A stretch of DNA of 64,000 nucleotides. Source: an uncultured Clostridia bacterium. Lineage in GTDB: Bacteria > Bacillota > Clostridia > TANB77 > CAG-508. Below, piece by piece: positions 34,470-46,057 of this stretch. Location: contig CANQLH010000003.1 in NCBI GenBank assembly GCA_947624655.1, forward strand, positions 1-64,000, read 5' to 3'. Each line of letters opens with the position of its first letter. Within the stretch, counting starts at the first letter, position 1. The position numbers and the translations under genes are program-made. Under the pieces are notes generated by a model that was given only the letters and a program-made list of their open reading frames with translations, was not told the origin of the DNA and did not search any database.

Positions 34470-35348
34470 TTACACATTTTTAGCAGTTTCTTTATTTCTA
34501 TCCGTGCTAACATTAATATGCAAAGAAACATTATTATCTAGTTTATTATTTTTATTAAATAACAAATTTTCAAAAAATAGCATTAGGTACTTTTGATTTT
34601 CTTCAATTCCTTTTGAAATGTTACTATAATTTGCTCTAACTAAAGCATTTCTAAAATATAATGAATTATCTTTGAATAGTTCGTTATTAACATTAAAACC
34701 TTTGCTATTCAAATATTTTTGTATAAATAGAGCAGTAGTTCTTGTATTGCCTTCTCCAAAAGGATGTACTTGCCAAATATGTGCTGTGAATGTACATAAT
34801 CTTTCTATTTTTTCTTTATCTGTTTTTTCTACATATTTTTGTTTTGCTTCTTCTTCAAAGTCATATTTTAAAGTTTCTTCTATCATAGAGTAATCAGCAT
34901 ATTGTACTGATTCTCCGTCTAATATAGGTTCTTTTTTTGTAATGTTATAATCTCTAAATTCTCCAATGTATTTTTCATCAATTCCTATATCAATATTTTC
35001 AAACAATTTTTTATGATATTGTTTTAATGTTAAATAATTAAATGTAAATGCTTTATCATTTAGTATTTTTACTATTCTTAATGAAACCTCATCTGCTTGT
35101 TTTTCTTTTCTATTTACTCTTTTTTTATCAGTATTTTCATAATATTCTTTTATTTCTTCTTCTACAACTTCATAACTTTTGTTACCAATTACATTTTCAG
35201 TAGCTAATTGGACCATATATTCAGAAGGAGTAAGATTATCAACGGCTTGAAGCCCAAATGCAATGTTCCAATTTAACTGGCGTTCTTTGCAGTCTTCTGT
35301 TTCACCAATTTTTTCATATTTAATTTTGTCTAAATAATTTTCATTCAT
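34470..35348 (-). CDS. Fic/DOC family protein
   Basis: HIWQVHPFGEGNTRTTALFIQKYL matches Fic core HPFxxGNxR. Confidence 0.88.
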   Translation of the reverse strand: MNENYLDKIKYEKIGETEDCKERQLNWNIAFGLQAVDNLTPSEYMVQLATENVIGNKSYEVVEEEIKEYYENTDKKRVNRKEKQADEVSLRIVKILNDKAFTFNYLTLKQYHKKLFENIDIGIDEKYIGEFRDYNITKKEPILDGESVQYADYSMIEETLKYDFEEEAKQKYVEKTDKEKIERLCTFTAHIWQVHPFGEGNTRTTALFIQKYLNSKGFNVNNELFKDNSLYFRNALVRANYSNISKGIEENQKYLMLFFENLLFNKNNKLDNNVSLHINVSTDRNKETAKNV

Positions 35349-35487
35349 AAACTTACCCTCCTAACTTTTTATCCTAGTGGTTTCATTGAACAAATACATA
35401 AATTTGTTGTAATTTACTATATTATTATTGTTTATTCTATTTTTTACTTTCAAAAAATGCTATTTTACTGCTACGCCATTGAACTTA

Positions 35488-35991
35488 TTAATCATTATTA
35501 CTTTTCAAATTATCATAAAAGCTTTTTTTGTATTCTTCTATTTTTTCATTATCAACCTTTCCAATTTTGAACAATATTTGTTCGTTTGAAATTTTATATA
35601 CTACATCTGTTTTTACTATACTATCCCTATGTAAATTGTTTATATTGTCTTTTTCTACTAATTTATTTGCACTAAATTTTAATTTTTCTAAATTAGAAGA
35701 TATAAGCATTCCAAAATTTTCTATTGGAACCGCTGTATTATCTTGGTCTATTATTACAAAAAGATGATTTTTTCCTATTTTTCCATCATAATATACATAT
35801 TCTTTTACAAAAACAATATCGCCAATTTTACATTCTACACTATATTGTTCTTCTTGTTCCTTTATCCAATTTTCTGCATTTCCTTTATGCCATTCTTCTT
35901 CAACTGGGTATTCGTCAAATGCTTCTTTTACATCTTTAACTTTGCCATATTTATATGCAGTTTTTAAAAATTCGCTTATTTCTTCCTTCAT
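35488..35991 (-). CDS. PemK/MazF-like protein (putative)
   Basis: CKIGDIVFVKEYVYYDGKIGKNHLFVIIDQDN resembles PemK-like beta-barrel N-terminus. Confidence 0.5.
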   Translation of the reverse strand: MKEEISEFLKTAYKYGKVKDVKEAFDEYPVEEEWHKGNAENWIKEQEEQYSVECKIGDIVFVKEYVYYDGKIGKNHLFVIIDQDNTAVPIENFGMLISSNLEKLKFSANKLVEKDNINNLHRDSIVKTDVVYKISNEQILFKIGKVDNEKIEEYKKSFYDNLKSNND

Positions 35992-36036
35992 AAAAACAAT
36001 TTACCTTTCTATCTTTCATTTAATCATTTTTGTTAT

Positions 36037-37560
36037 CTATTGGCGGTCTGAAAGTGGTTTCATTGTTGGGAATAATAGTACATCTCGAATTGATGCAGAA
36101 TCTGTTAGAAGCATTATGAGCCTATCTATTCCAATTCCAAGTCCTCCTGTTGGTGGAAGTCCAATTTCTAGAGCATTTATAAAGTCTTCATCCATCATTC
36201 CTGCTTCATCATCGCCATTTTCTCTTGCTGCTATTTCATCTTTAAATCTCTGATATTGGTCGATTGGGTCATTTAATTCAGAGAAAGCATTACCATATTC
36301 TCTACCACAAATAAATGCTTCAAATCTTTGTGTAATTCTTGGATCTTCTTTTTTCTTCTTTGCAAGTGGAGATACTTCTACTGGATAATCATACACAAAT
36401 GTTGGTTGAATAAGTGTTTTTTCAACATATTCATCAAAGAACAAGCTTATAATATTACCTCTTGTTTCTTTTCCTGATGGAATTTCAATATTTCTTTCTT
36501 TTGCTAAAGCTATTGCTTCTTCATCAGTATTTATTGTATTAAAGTCAACTCCGCATGCTTCTTTTATGCTATCAATCATTGTTATTCTCTTCCATTTTGT
36601 ACCTAAATCAATTTCTGTTCCTTGATAAGTAATCTTTGTTGTTCCACATACTTTTTCTGCACATCTTCTAAAGATTTCTTCTGTTATATTCATCATATCA
36701 TTATAATCTTCAAATGCAGAATATAGCTCTATTGATGTAAACTCAGGATTATGTCTTATATCCATTCCTTCATTTCTAAATATTCTACCAATTTCATATA
36801 CTTTATCATATCCACCTACAATTAGTCTCTTTAGGTTTAATTCTGTTGCAATTCTTAGGTACATATCTAAGTCTAAAGTATTATGATGTGTTATAAATGG
36901 CCTTGCTGTTGCTCCACCTGATATTGTGTTTAATATAGGTGTTTCAACTTCTAAATATCCTTTTTCATCTAATATTCTTCTAATCTCACTTATTATTTGA
37001 CTTCTTTTAATAAATGTTTCCTTTACTTCTGGATTTACAATTAAATCAACATATCTTTGTCTATATCTTAAATCCATATCTTTTAAACCATGAAACTTTT
37101 CTGGAAGCGGTCTTAATGATTTAGAAAGCAAAGTTATCTCCTTTGCATGTACAGAGATTTCCTCAGTTCTAGTTTTAAATACAAAACCTGTAATTCCAAT
37201 TATATCTCCTACATCATAAGTCTTAAATTCCTTATAATTTTCTTCTCCTAAGTCATTTGTACTAACGTAACTTTGTATTGTTCCTTGGCTATCTTGTATA
37301 GTACAAAAAGAAGCTTTACCCATAATTCTCTTTGACATTATCCTACCTGCAACTGTTACATCTTTTCCTTCTAAAGCTTCATAATTTGTTTTAACATCCT
37401 TACTTGTATGTGTTCTATCAAATTTAGTTATTTCAAATGGATTTTTATTATTCTTTGTTAACTCTTCTAATTTTTCTCTTCTAATTTGCATCAAATGGTT
37501 TACGTCTTGTTCTGTTATCTCATTGTTTTCATTTTCATTCATGTTCATATACTCCCCCAA
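36037..37560 (-). CDS. lysS: lysyl-tRNA synthetase (class II)
   Basis: [26 protein letters not shown]...[26 protein letters not shown]...[26 protein letters not shown]. Confidence 0.95.
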   Translation of the reverse strand: MGEYMNMNENENNEITEQDVNHLMQIRREKLEELTKNNKNPFEITKFDRTHTSKDVKTNYEALEGKDVTVAGRIMSKRIMGKASFCTIQDSQGTIQSYVSTNDLGEENYKEFKTYDVGDIIGITGFVFKTRTEEISVHAKEITLLSKSLRPLPEKFHGLKDMDLRYRQRYVDLIVNPEVKETFIKRSQIISEIRRILDEKGYLEVETPILNTISGGATARPFITHHNTLDLDMYLRIATELNLKRLIVGGYDKVYEIGRIFRNEGMDIRHNPEFTSIELYSAFEDYNDMMNITEEIFRRCAEKVCGTTKITYQGTEIDLGTKWKRITMIDSIKEACGVDFNTINTDEEAIALAKERNIEIPSGKETRGNIISLFFDEYVEKTLIQPTFVYDYPVEVSPLAKKKKEDPRITQRFEAFICGREYGNAFSELNDPIDQYQRFKDEIAARENGDDEAGMMDEDFINALEIGLPPTGGLGIGIDRLIMLLTDSASIRDVLLFPTMKPLSDRQ

Positions 37561-37645
37561 TATTTATAAATATCTAATATTATATATCAAAGTCCCATAA
37601 AATGCAAGAAAATGTTGTAGTTAAAGTAAAGCAGTATTAAATAAA

Positions 37646-37800
37646 TTTGGAAGCAATATATTTAATTTACGAAGTGACGCGTAGCATGGGAGCGACTTAG
37701 AGGATGTTGAACAAAGAGTGCCTCAGCACTATTTGTTCATACATTCCTCTCAGGAGACGACCAACAAGGAACGAGTCAAATTAAATATATTACTTCCAAA
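37646..37800 (+). repeat. palindromic intergenic repeat family A, copy 2
   Basis: TTTGGAAGCAATATATTTAATTTACGAAGTGACGCG...CAAATTAAATATATTACTTCCAAA; same interior as copy 1 with a different central loop. Confidence 0.85.
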
Positions 37801-37817
37801 TAAATATTATTTACACG

Positions 37818-40800
37818 CTATTCAGTTCTAAGTGCAATAACTGGGTCTTTTTTAGAAGCAGCTCTTGCAGGAATAAGCCCTCCAATTAATGTAAGTATAA
37901 TACTTAGAATTACAAGTATTATCGCATTATTAAAGTAAAGTACAACATTTAATGGAATGTTTCCAGTAAAGTAATGAAGTACCGAATTAATTCCAGGTAT
38001 CAATGCATATGAAATACCTATTCCAAAAAGTCCTGATAAAAGACCAATTATAAATGTTTCTGCATTAAAGATTGAAGATATATTTCTCTTTGATGCACCA
38101 ATAGCTCTTAAAATTCCTATTTCCTTTGTTCTTTCATAAACCGAAATGTATGTTATAATTCCTATCATTATTGATGAAACCACAAGTGAAATTGAAATAA
38201 ATGCAATTAAAACATAAGTTACAGCATTTACTATCGTCTTAACTGAGCCCATAAGTATTCCTGTTGTATCTGTATAATTTATTACTTTGTCATCATTTCC
38301 TTGTTCTTCCATTTTTTGATTGTAAGAATCTATATAATCAATAAACTCTTCTTTACCATCAAAACTCTTAAAATAGAAGGAAATATATGTTGGTTCTTCC
38401 TTATCTTGATATCCAAGTGATATTAAATTTGATTTTGCTGATGACTCAGTATTTGACATAGTTGCTGAAACTATTCTTGTTATCTCATCTTCTGTTATTT
38501 TTAACTTAAACGCACTTGCAATCTTGCTTTCATCAACATTAAATGCTGATGCGAAACTGCTCGTAAGATTACTTGTAAGTTCTCCCACTTTAGTTAAAAT
38601 AGTTTTCTTCATAACAGCTTCGGTCATTGCTTTAGCCATTGTATCAGCTGTTCCTTTTATAGGTGTACTTTCTGTATATGACTTCACAATAGTTGAAACC
38701 ATTTCTTTATTAACTACAGCTTTTTTGTTTTTTGTTTCTGAAGAAACTACACTATTTGTAGTTGTATTAGTACTATTTATCACATTATTATTTGTAGTTA
38801 TATTAGTACTATTTATTACATTATTTTGGACAGTATTTAAATTTGCCTTACTTTGTGTATTGTTCATATATAGCTGATTTAAACTTAAATTATTGCCATC
38901 TACTAACGAATTTAAATCTTTATTAGTATTTGTATTATTTGGAAGTGTAACCTGTGGCATTGAAATATATGTCGTTACATATATTTGTAATAAACTTTTT
39001 AAAAGTCCTGTATACGCAGTTTTAAATGTATCTTTTGGTATTACATATTTCTTTTCAAGGTTTGATAATATTTTAGTTTGCTCACTTTTATTCAAGTAAT
39101 CAGATACAATTTTGTCAATATCTTTTGCATCAAATTCTCCCTTAATACTATTAAATATGTCATTTGCAAATGTATTCAAATTACTTGTAAAATCTTTTTG
39201 AGCAGGAGATGTATCAGTTGTTATTGCATTATTTATATCTGCCATATACCCTTCAGTCTTTTTTTGTAAATCATTTTGATTTATCTTTATATTAAACGCA
39301 CTTTGAAGCTTTTTATCATCAATGCTAACTAAATCTTCAAAATTCAAATTAAATTTTTTATTTTTTTCATCAAATTTTGCTCCTGAGAATACATCTATGT
39401 CTGAATTTTCAAGTTGCTTCTTTACTACATCTGTATCCTTTGAATTATCAATTATATAATCTATTAAATCACTCGTATATGAAACTCCTGGATTTAATAT
39501 TAATGATGAAACTCCTTCTTTTGGAGCAACAATACCTACTATTTTTAGATTAATTGCTTTATCATATAATTCTTTTAAATATGTTTCATCCTCTGTCATA
39601 TCTTCATAAACGTCATATTTTTCATTATATTTATAGGTATCTGTTGGCATTATTAGTTTAAGTTCTCTATTCATTAAATCTTCATAATTAAGAGTAAATG
39701 GTTCATTATTTATATCTACTGTCTCTCCACTCATTATTTTTGAAACTAAATTCGATAATTCTTTCGTATCTCTTAATCCTAATGAATAAACAAGTAAATC
39801 AGGTATAGTATTTTTCTCAGATAAAACAATCATCATTTCATCATATTTTTCTGGCAAACGACCTGCAAGTATATCATACGAATTATTTATAGCTTCTTTA
39901 TCATCAATCATCTGAGAATATATTGATGTAAAAGAACTCATAACCGTCGAAGTATATGCTGAGCTAAACATATTGCTTGGATTAACTTTTGCAATTTTGT
40001 TAGTTGCATCAACAGTATAAATCAATGGGTCAACACTATATGAATATGAAATTGATGAAATATCATCCTTTACTTCGTCATAATTATTCTCTAAATAATT
40101 TTTAAAGCTTTTTAAATCATTTGTGCTTAAACTAGATAACATATTTGAAATATATTGTTCTTCTTTAACAGTTCCTTCTTCTGCTTGTGTTTCTCCATCT
40201 TGTGTAGTCATTGCAAGTAATACTCCTGTAATATCCGTGGTTTCTTGCATTATAGTTAATGGATAAGACGTTAATGTATCTTCCTGAATACTATCAACAT
40301 AAGATTGAAAACCATTTGACACAGACTGAACTAAGGCAATTCCAATTATACCTATCGAACCAGCAAATGCAACTAAAATAGTCCTTCCCTTTTTGGTTAA
40401 CAAATTATTTAAGCTAAGCCTAAAAGCCGTCCATAATTTCATAGACGTTCTACCTATATTGTTTGTATCTCTTTTTTCATGTCTTTCATTTGGCTTAATA
40501 GGGTCAGAATCTTCTGTTATAACACCATCTAATATTTTTATAATTCTGCTTGAATATTTTTCTGCAAGTTCTGGGTTATGAGTAACCATTATAATTAATT
40601 TATCTTTGGAAATTTTCTTTAAAATCTCCATTACCTGAACGCTTGTCTTTGTGTCAAGAGCTCCTGTTGGTTCATCAGCAAGTATTATATCTGGATTATT
40701 TACTAATGCTCTTGCTATTGCAACTCTTTGCATTTGACCACCAGAAAGTTGATTTGGCTTTTTATGTATGTGTTCTTTTAACCCCACTTCTTCTAAAGCT

Positions 40801-41172
40801 TTTATTGCCCTTTGTTTTCTTTCCCTTTTCGAAATTCCTCCGAATTGTAAGTGCGAGTTCAACATTTGATAAAATTGTTTGATGTCCTATTAAATTATAG
40901 CTTTGGAACACAAATCCTACTTTGTAATTTCTATACGCATCCCAGTCTCTATCTTTAAAATCTTTGGTTGATTTACCATTTATTATTAAATCTCCTGTTG
41001 TATATCTATCAAGTCCTCCGATTATATTAAGTAGAGTAGTCTTTCCACAACCACTCTGACCTAAAATAGAAACAAATTCAGACTCTCTAAATTCTATGTT
41101 TATCCCCTTTAAAGCTTCAACTTTTTCATCTCCAGTTTTGTATACTTTAGTTATGCCTTTTAGTTTTAACAT
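37818..41172 (-). CDS. MacB-like ABC transporter, fused ATPase-permease, one CGGN +1 site
   Basis: MLKLKGITKVYKTGDEKVEALKGINIEF...QSGCGKTTLLNIIGG...NVELALTI[c]GGISKRERKQRAIKALEEVGLKEHIHKKPNQLSGGQMQRVAIARAL; CCG at 40840-40842; 3355-1 divisible by 3. Confidence 0.9.
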
Positions 41173-41238
41173 TCTTTTATCAAACCTTTCTTTAACCCCT
41201 TTTCTCTTTTACCTTTTATTTTATAATTTTACATACTT

Positions 41239-41703
41239 TTAAAACCTTTGTATTGTTTCTTTTGCAGAACAACATTTATCAGCAAAACATACAATTTTTG
41301 CTTCTATTGATCTTGGAAATTTAGTTATTGTAAGTGGCCACATATGTGTCTCAATTATCTGTTTCTCAGCTTCATTTATATTAAAATATTTTTGTGCATT
41401 CATACTTGCAATTTTAGGATGATTAAATCCATGCAATCCTTCTCTTCCTGATTTTTCATGCCAATCATACAAAAAGAAATCATGAAACATTGCACCTATA
41501 ATCAAAACTTCATAGTTTATTTTTAAATTAAAGTTTCTTTCACAAAATTTTGCAATTATGTAACTTAGATATGCAACATTTCTTGAATGTATATATACAT
41601 TAGTTTTTCCGTGTTGTATGTATTTCCTTAGCATTTTTTCTATTCTTATGTACCTTTTAATTTGAATTATATGTAATACAAATTCTTTTTTCTCACTAAT
41701 CAT
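41239..41703 (-). CDS. HD-domain protein
   Basis: HSRNVAYLSYIIAKF...LIIGAMFHDFFLYDWH...ETHMWPL. Confidence 0.8.
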   Translation of the reverse strand: MISEKKEFVLHIIQIKRYIRIEKMLRKYIQHGKTNVYIHSRNVAYLSYIIAKFCERNFNLKINYEVLIIGAMFHDFFLYDWHEKSGREGLHGFNHPKIASMNAQKYFNINEAEKQIIETHMWPLTITKFPRSIEAKIVCFADKCCSAKETIQRF

Positions 41704-41781
41704 TTTTTCCTCTTTTTAGTTTTTTATTTATATATTTATTATTATACTTTAAAAATTGTGAAAAGTAAATGTTAAAATTTA

Positions 41782-42550
41782 TTATTTTTCTTTATCTTCT
41801 GGTAATGTAACTTTTTTTACCTTGTCACGTATAAATATGTTTATCGTTTTCCTTATTTTATCAGTACGTGCAAGCTGTTCATTCTTATATTCATTCAAAT
41901 GTTCTTCTATCTTTTTTACGTTATTACTAATTGCAAATACAAATGAATATTTTTCTTTTCTTTTTAGTGCTTCTTCTACTATACTTGCCTTAAATTCTTC
42001 ATATTTTACAATCAAATCTTTTTCTTTGGCAAATTTACGTATTTTAACCACTAATTGTGTACTATAAGCTGTATCTATTGCAATTACTCCAAAGAAAAAT
42101 CCTATAAAAAATGAAAATGTCAAGTTGTCCTCAAGCCAATGCAAAGAATCTATTATATATGGATTTATTAAGTAATAATAAATTGCACCCAATATGGTCC
42201 AAAACAAAGAATACATTGGGCAAATTAAGCCATCAATGTTCCCCCATTCTTCACTATAATCCCATAATTTTACTCCCATACCTTTGATAAATATAATTCC
42301 TGCAATATACTCAATAGCAGTTACTGAAAGTCCCATAATTATAACTATAAGTATTCCATTAATATTTATCTGAGATAACAAATAATATGCACATAATCCG
42401 AAACCCATATAGAGGTAAATATGGACCAACTAAAAAACCTGGATTTATCCATTTACCATTGGATACGATTCTTCTATAAAATAATTCTAGTATCCATCCT
42501 ACTATACTTCCTATAAAAAATAGAAAGGCTAGCGTTAAAAATACATTCAT
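41782..42550 (-). CDS. putative ABC transporter permease-type membrane protein (CmpB family), one CGGN +1 site
   Basis: FIGSIVGWILELFYRRIVSNGKWINPGFLVGPYLPLYGF[c]GLCAYYLLSQININ; CCG at 42398-42400; 769-1 divisible by 3. Confidence 0.8.
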
Positions 42551-42564
42551 ATTATACTTCCCCT

Positions 42565-43391
42565 TTATTTCTTAAATTTATAATAATATGGTTTAATATC
42601 TGGAGAATAATTTTTAGCTAAAACTAAATCCCCATTCTCGAGCATTATTGTGGCATTTGGTAAAGTTTTAACCATTACTTCATTTCCCCAAAACTTGTAA
42701 ATTATATTTGCTAATTTTGGATTTTCTTTATATAAGTAATTGTACTTTTCTACTACTTTTTCTTTATTTGCAACCGGTAAATCATTTTCTACCGTTATTC
42801 TTGTAAAATAGAAGTCTGAGGCAATTCCTGTTGCTAGAAAATCTAAAAATAGAAATATTATCATTGTAAGAACTATTGCTTTTAATAGTTTTGTTTTACC
42901 ATTTGCTTTAAGTTTTACCCAATCTAAAAATTTATCTACTTTTGGATTAAAAACTTTTAATAAATAAAGTCCGAGAATTCCCCAAAATACACAATATACT
43001 AAACACACTCTGCCATTCAAATTTAGGAATTTATCTGAATAATCCCACCAACGAGTATTAAGTATCTTTTCTCCAAGAAAACTAATTATATATTCTGTTG
43101 CTCCACCGTACAATAAATCCCCCTAAAAATAGCCTATGAACACTTTTATCTAGTTTTTTTAGTGATAATATCATAAGTACTGCTCCGTACTCCGTATATA
43201 GCACAAAATGGGCCATAAAGAAAGCTTTGTCTTGACTCAATTACTCCATATACCACAAGTGCATAGGTTGTCTCTATTAAATACCCTAGTATACAATATA
43301 TTATAAAGTATGCTAAGATTCTCCATATACTAATTCCTGATATTTTCATAAATATTTCCTTTAATAAAAATTTGTAGTTATTATACATCAT
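42565..43391 (-). CDS. putative CmpB-family membrane protein, two CGGN +1 sites
   Basis: YCILGYLIETTYALVVYGVIESRQSFLYGPFCAIYGV[c]GAVLMILSLKKLDKSVHRLFLGGFIV[c]GGATEYIISFLGEKI; CCG at 43185-43187 and 43106-43108; 827-2 divisible by 3. Confidence 0.8.
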
Positions 43392-43416
43392 TTATGCTAA
43401 TTTTGCAACAAAAATA

Positions 43417-43447
43417 CACCTACCTTAAATTTTAACTTTGGTAGGTG
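43417..43447 (-). terminator. putative intrinsic terminator
   Basis: CACCTACC...GGTAGGTG hairpin just downstream of the 43461-45176 CDS. Confidence 0.5.
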
Positions 43448-43460
43448 CACCAATATAAAT

Positions 43461-45176
43461 TTAATTTGTTCTTAAATTCATCTTTCTAAGTTCTTCAAAT
43501 CTCTTAATTTTATTAGTAGTCGTTTTTGCAAATTCTTCTGTTGTAACAATCATATTTTTAACATATTTGTATTTTGGAAATAATTTATTTGTTTCTTTAA
43601 CCTTGTTCCATATTATTTTTTCAAGCTCTTCTTCTCCTAAATTAGGATATTTTTCTTTTGCAACTTCCTCATTGTACTTAATCTTTACAGATAAAACCAC
43701 ATCATCATTTTTAGGAAGAGCAAATACAAAGCAATCTTCTACTAAATCAATTTTATTAATATGTTCCTCAATTTCTTCTGGAAAGATTTTCTTTCCGTTT
43801 TTTAAAACTATTAAATTTTTCTTTCTGCCTGTTACATATACGTATCCTGCATCATCTATATAACCATAGTCTCCTGTATAAAACCAGCCATCTTTAAGTA
43901 CTTCGTTTGTTGCCTTTTCATCTTCATAATAGCCTAGCATTACATTTGGAGCTTTAACAACAATTTCTCCTATTCCATCCTCATTTTTGCCTTCTATCCT
44001 AATTTGAACATTTTTCATAGGAAAACCAACTGACCCATACCTTTTATATTTGTAGTTTTCTGCACAAAGAACTGGTGCTGTTTCTGTTAATCCATATCCT
44101 TGTCTTGTCATAATTCCTAAGTCATTAAGCCCTTTTTCGACATCTTTATCTAGTGGAGCTGCACCACTTATAATAAATCTAAGACCACCAAGTCCGTCAA
44201 TAATTTCCTTGAATACCTTTCTTCTTATATCAATTCCAAATTTCAATAAAAGATTTGTAAACACTTTTGCAATTTTTATAACTTTAGTTTTTCCCTTTTT
44301 TGCTATTTCTTCATTTATTTTTTCATATATTTTTTCTACTAATGCAGGAACACCTACAAAAAACGTTATATGGTATTCTTTTAAATTTTGTGCTATATAT
44401 CTTAAGCCATCAGGAAATGCAGTAGTTATTCCTGTACTTAGCATTACAAGTTGTCCTGTTGAACCAAAAGTGTGATGTAATGGCAAAAATGCTAAATTAA
44501 TATCTGTACTTCTAAAGTCTTCTACAAGTTGCATATCTGATATGTTTCTTGCAATATTATATTGAGAAAGCATAACAATTTTTGAACTAGAAGTTGTACC
44601 AGATGTAAACACAAGAACTGCTAAAGCTTTATCATCTATTTTATAATCAACATATTCTTTATTCCCATTATTTCTTATCTTTTCTCCATTAGAAATAACA
44701 TCTCTTAAATATGTATTTCCTTGTACTTTATCCATACATATAAATTGAGTTAAGTTTGATTTTCCTTCGTCTTTTATTTTATTTATTATATCTTCATACT
44801 TTTCTTCATAAACTATTGCATCAACCTTACTTCTCATTATAGAATTTTCTATTTCAACATCTGTTAAACCTTTATCTAAAGGAACTGCAATTATTCCTCC
44901 AAGTAATAGAGTAACATAAGTTAATACCCACTCATATCTGTTTTTAGCAATAATTGCAACTTTCTTTCCTTTAAGTCCTAAGTCAAATAATCCTGTTCCA
45001 AAATTATTTACTTCATTTAAAAATTCTTCATATGTTATATCAATATATTTTACTTCATTCTCATTTTTCTCTTTTAATCTAAATGCTATGTTATTTGGAT
45101 GTTTTTTTACTGAATGATATATTATTTGCTTTATATTATTAAAAACTGGATAATCAAAAAAAGTTTTATTTCTCAT
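43461..45176 (-). CDS. AMP-binding long-chain acyl-CoA synthetase family protein
   Basis: LAVLVFTSGTTSSSKIVMLSQYN, RQGYGLTETAPVLCAENY, GWFYTGDYGYIDDAGYVYVTGRKKNLIVLKNGKKIFPEEIE. Confidence 0.88.
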   Translation of the reverse strand: MRNKTFFDYPVFNNIKQIIYHSVKKHPNNIAFRLKEKNENEVKYIDITYEEFLNEVNNFGTGLFDLGLKGKKVAIIAKNRYEWVLTYVTLLLGGIIAVPLDKGLTDVEIENSIMRSKVDAIVYEEKYEDIINKIKDEGKSNLTQFICMDKVQGNTYLRDVISNGEKIRNNGNKEYVDYKIDDKALAVLVFTSGTTSSSKIVMLSQYNIARNISDMQLVEDFRSTDINLAFLPLHHTFGSTGQLVMLSTGITTAFPDGLRYIAQNLKEYHITFFVGVPALVEKIYEKINEEIAKKGKTKVIKIAKVFTNLLLKFGIDIRRKVFKEIIDGLGGLRFIISGAAPLDKDVEKGLNDLGIMTRQGYGLTETAPVLCAENYKYKRYGSVGFPMKNVQIRIEGKNEDGIGEIVVKAPNVMLGYYEDEKATNEVLKDGWFYTGDYGYIDDAGYVYVTGRKKNLIVLKNGKKIFPEEIEEHINKIDLVEDCFVFALPKNDDVVLSVKIKYNEEVAKEKYPNLGEEELEKIIWNKVKETNKLFPKYKYVKNMIVTTEEFAKTTTNKIKRFEELRKMNLRTN

Positions 45177-45310
45177 TTTTTGTTTTTTTCTCCTTTTTAT
45201 CTAGTATCGATTACTAGATTATCATATGTGTTAAATATTGTCAAGATGTATTTTATATTGTTTGTATTTAATTTTACTAGGTAATGGTTGTTAAAAAGTT
45301 TTCAGCTACC

Positions 45311-45448
45311 TTTGGAAGTAATATATTTAATTTGACTCGTTCCTTGTTGGTCGTCTCCTAAGAGGAATGTATGGAACTTCGTTCCAACATCCTCTAAGTC
45401 GCTCCCATGCTACGCGTCACTTCGTAAATTAAATATATTACTTCCAAA
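45311..45448 (-). repeat. palindromic intergenic repeat family A, copy 3 (reverse orientation)
   Basis: Reverse complement of copy 1: TTTGACTCGTTCCTTGTTGGTCGTCTCC...CGCTCCCATGCTACGCGTCACTTCGTAAATT. Confidence 0.85.
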
Positions 45449-45570
45449 CGGATTAAAAACAGCTTTTATAATAAAACATATAGTAGAAACTTAAAAATCA
45501 GTATAATTTTATATTTTTTGGAAATTAATAACTTTAGGTAACAAAACTGTACCAGAAAGGATTGATAATT

Positions 45571-45744
45571 ATGACAAGTAAAGAATTACTTTATGTTGAA
45601 GATGCTTTAGGACATGAAAATTTTATGAAAACTTGCAGTCAGCAAACTGCAACGAAACTTCAAGACCCTACACTTGCTTCTTATGTAGCAGAGCTAAGTC
45701 AAACTCACACAGAATTATTTAATAAGTTTTTAAATTTACTTTAA
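45571..45744 (+). CDS. small spore-coat-like protein (CotF-like half)
   Basis: MTSKELLYVEDALGHENFMKTCSQQTATKLQDPTLASYVAELSQTHTELFNKFLNLL; RBS-like AAAGGAT upstream. Confidence 0.65.
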   Translation: MTSKELLYVEDALGHENFMKTCSQQTATKLQDPTLASYVAELSQTHTELFNKFLNLL

Positions 45745-45758
45745 TTTAGGAGGTTAAT

Positions 45759-46007
45759 ATGCAAGACAAAGATTTAATGGAACAAGAATTATTAGTTATT
45801 AAAGGCGTTTGCGATTTATATGAACATGGTACAACTGAATCTACAACAGCTGAAGTTCATACAGCTTTTAAGGAAGCCTTAAACACATCTTTAGATATAC
45901 AAAATAAAATTTATAACTTAATGGCTGAAAAAGGTTGGTATAAAACAAACACAGTTGAACAACAAAAAATTAATACAACTAAACAAAAATTTAGCCAAAA
46001 TAACTAA
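45759..46007 (+). CDS. spore coat protein CotF-like
   Basis: DKDLMEQELLVIKGVCDLYEHGTTESTTAEVHTAFKEALNTSLDIQNKIYNLMAEKGWYK; GGAGG RBS. Confidence 0.7.
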   Translation: MQDKDLMEQELLVIKGVCDLYEHGTTESTTAEVHTAFKEALNTSLDIQNKIYNLMAEKGWYKTNTVEQQKINTTKQKFSQNN

Positions 46008-46014
46008 AGGAAAT

Positions 46015-46052
46015 ACCAGTAAGCATAAATTTGCATGCTTACTGGTTTCTTT
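46015..46052 (+). terminator. putative rho-independent terminator
   Basis: ACCAGTAAGCAT aaatttgc ATGCTTACTGGT followed by TTTCTTTTT. Confidence 0.75.
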
Positions 46053-46057
46053 TTATT

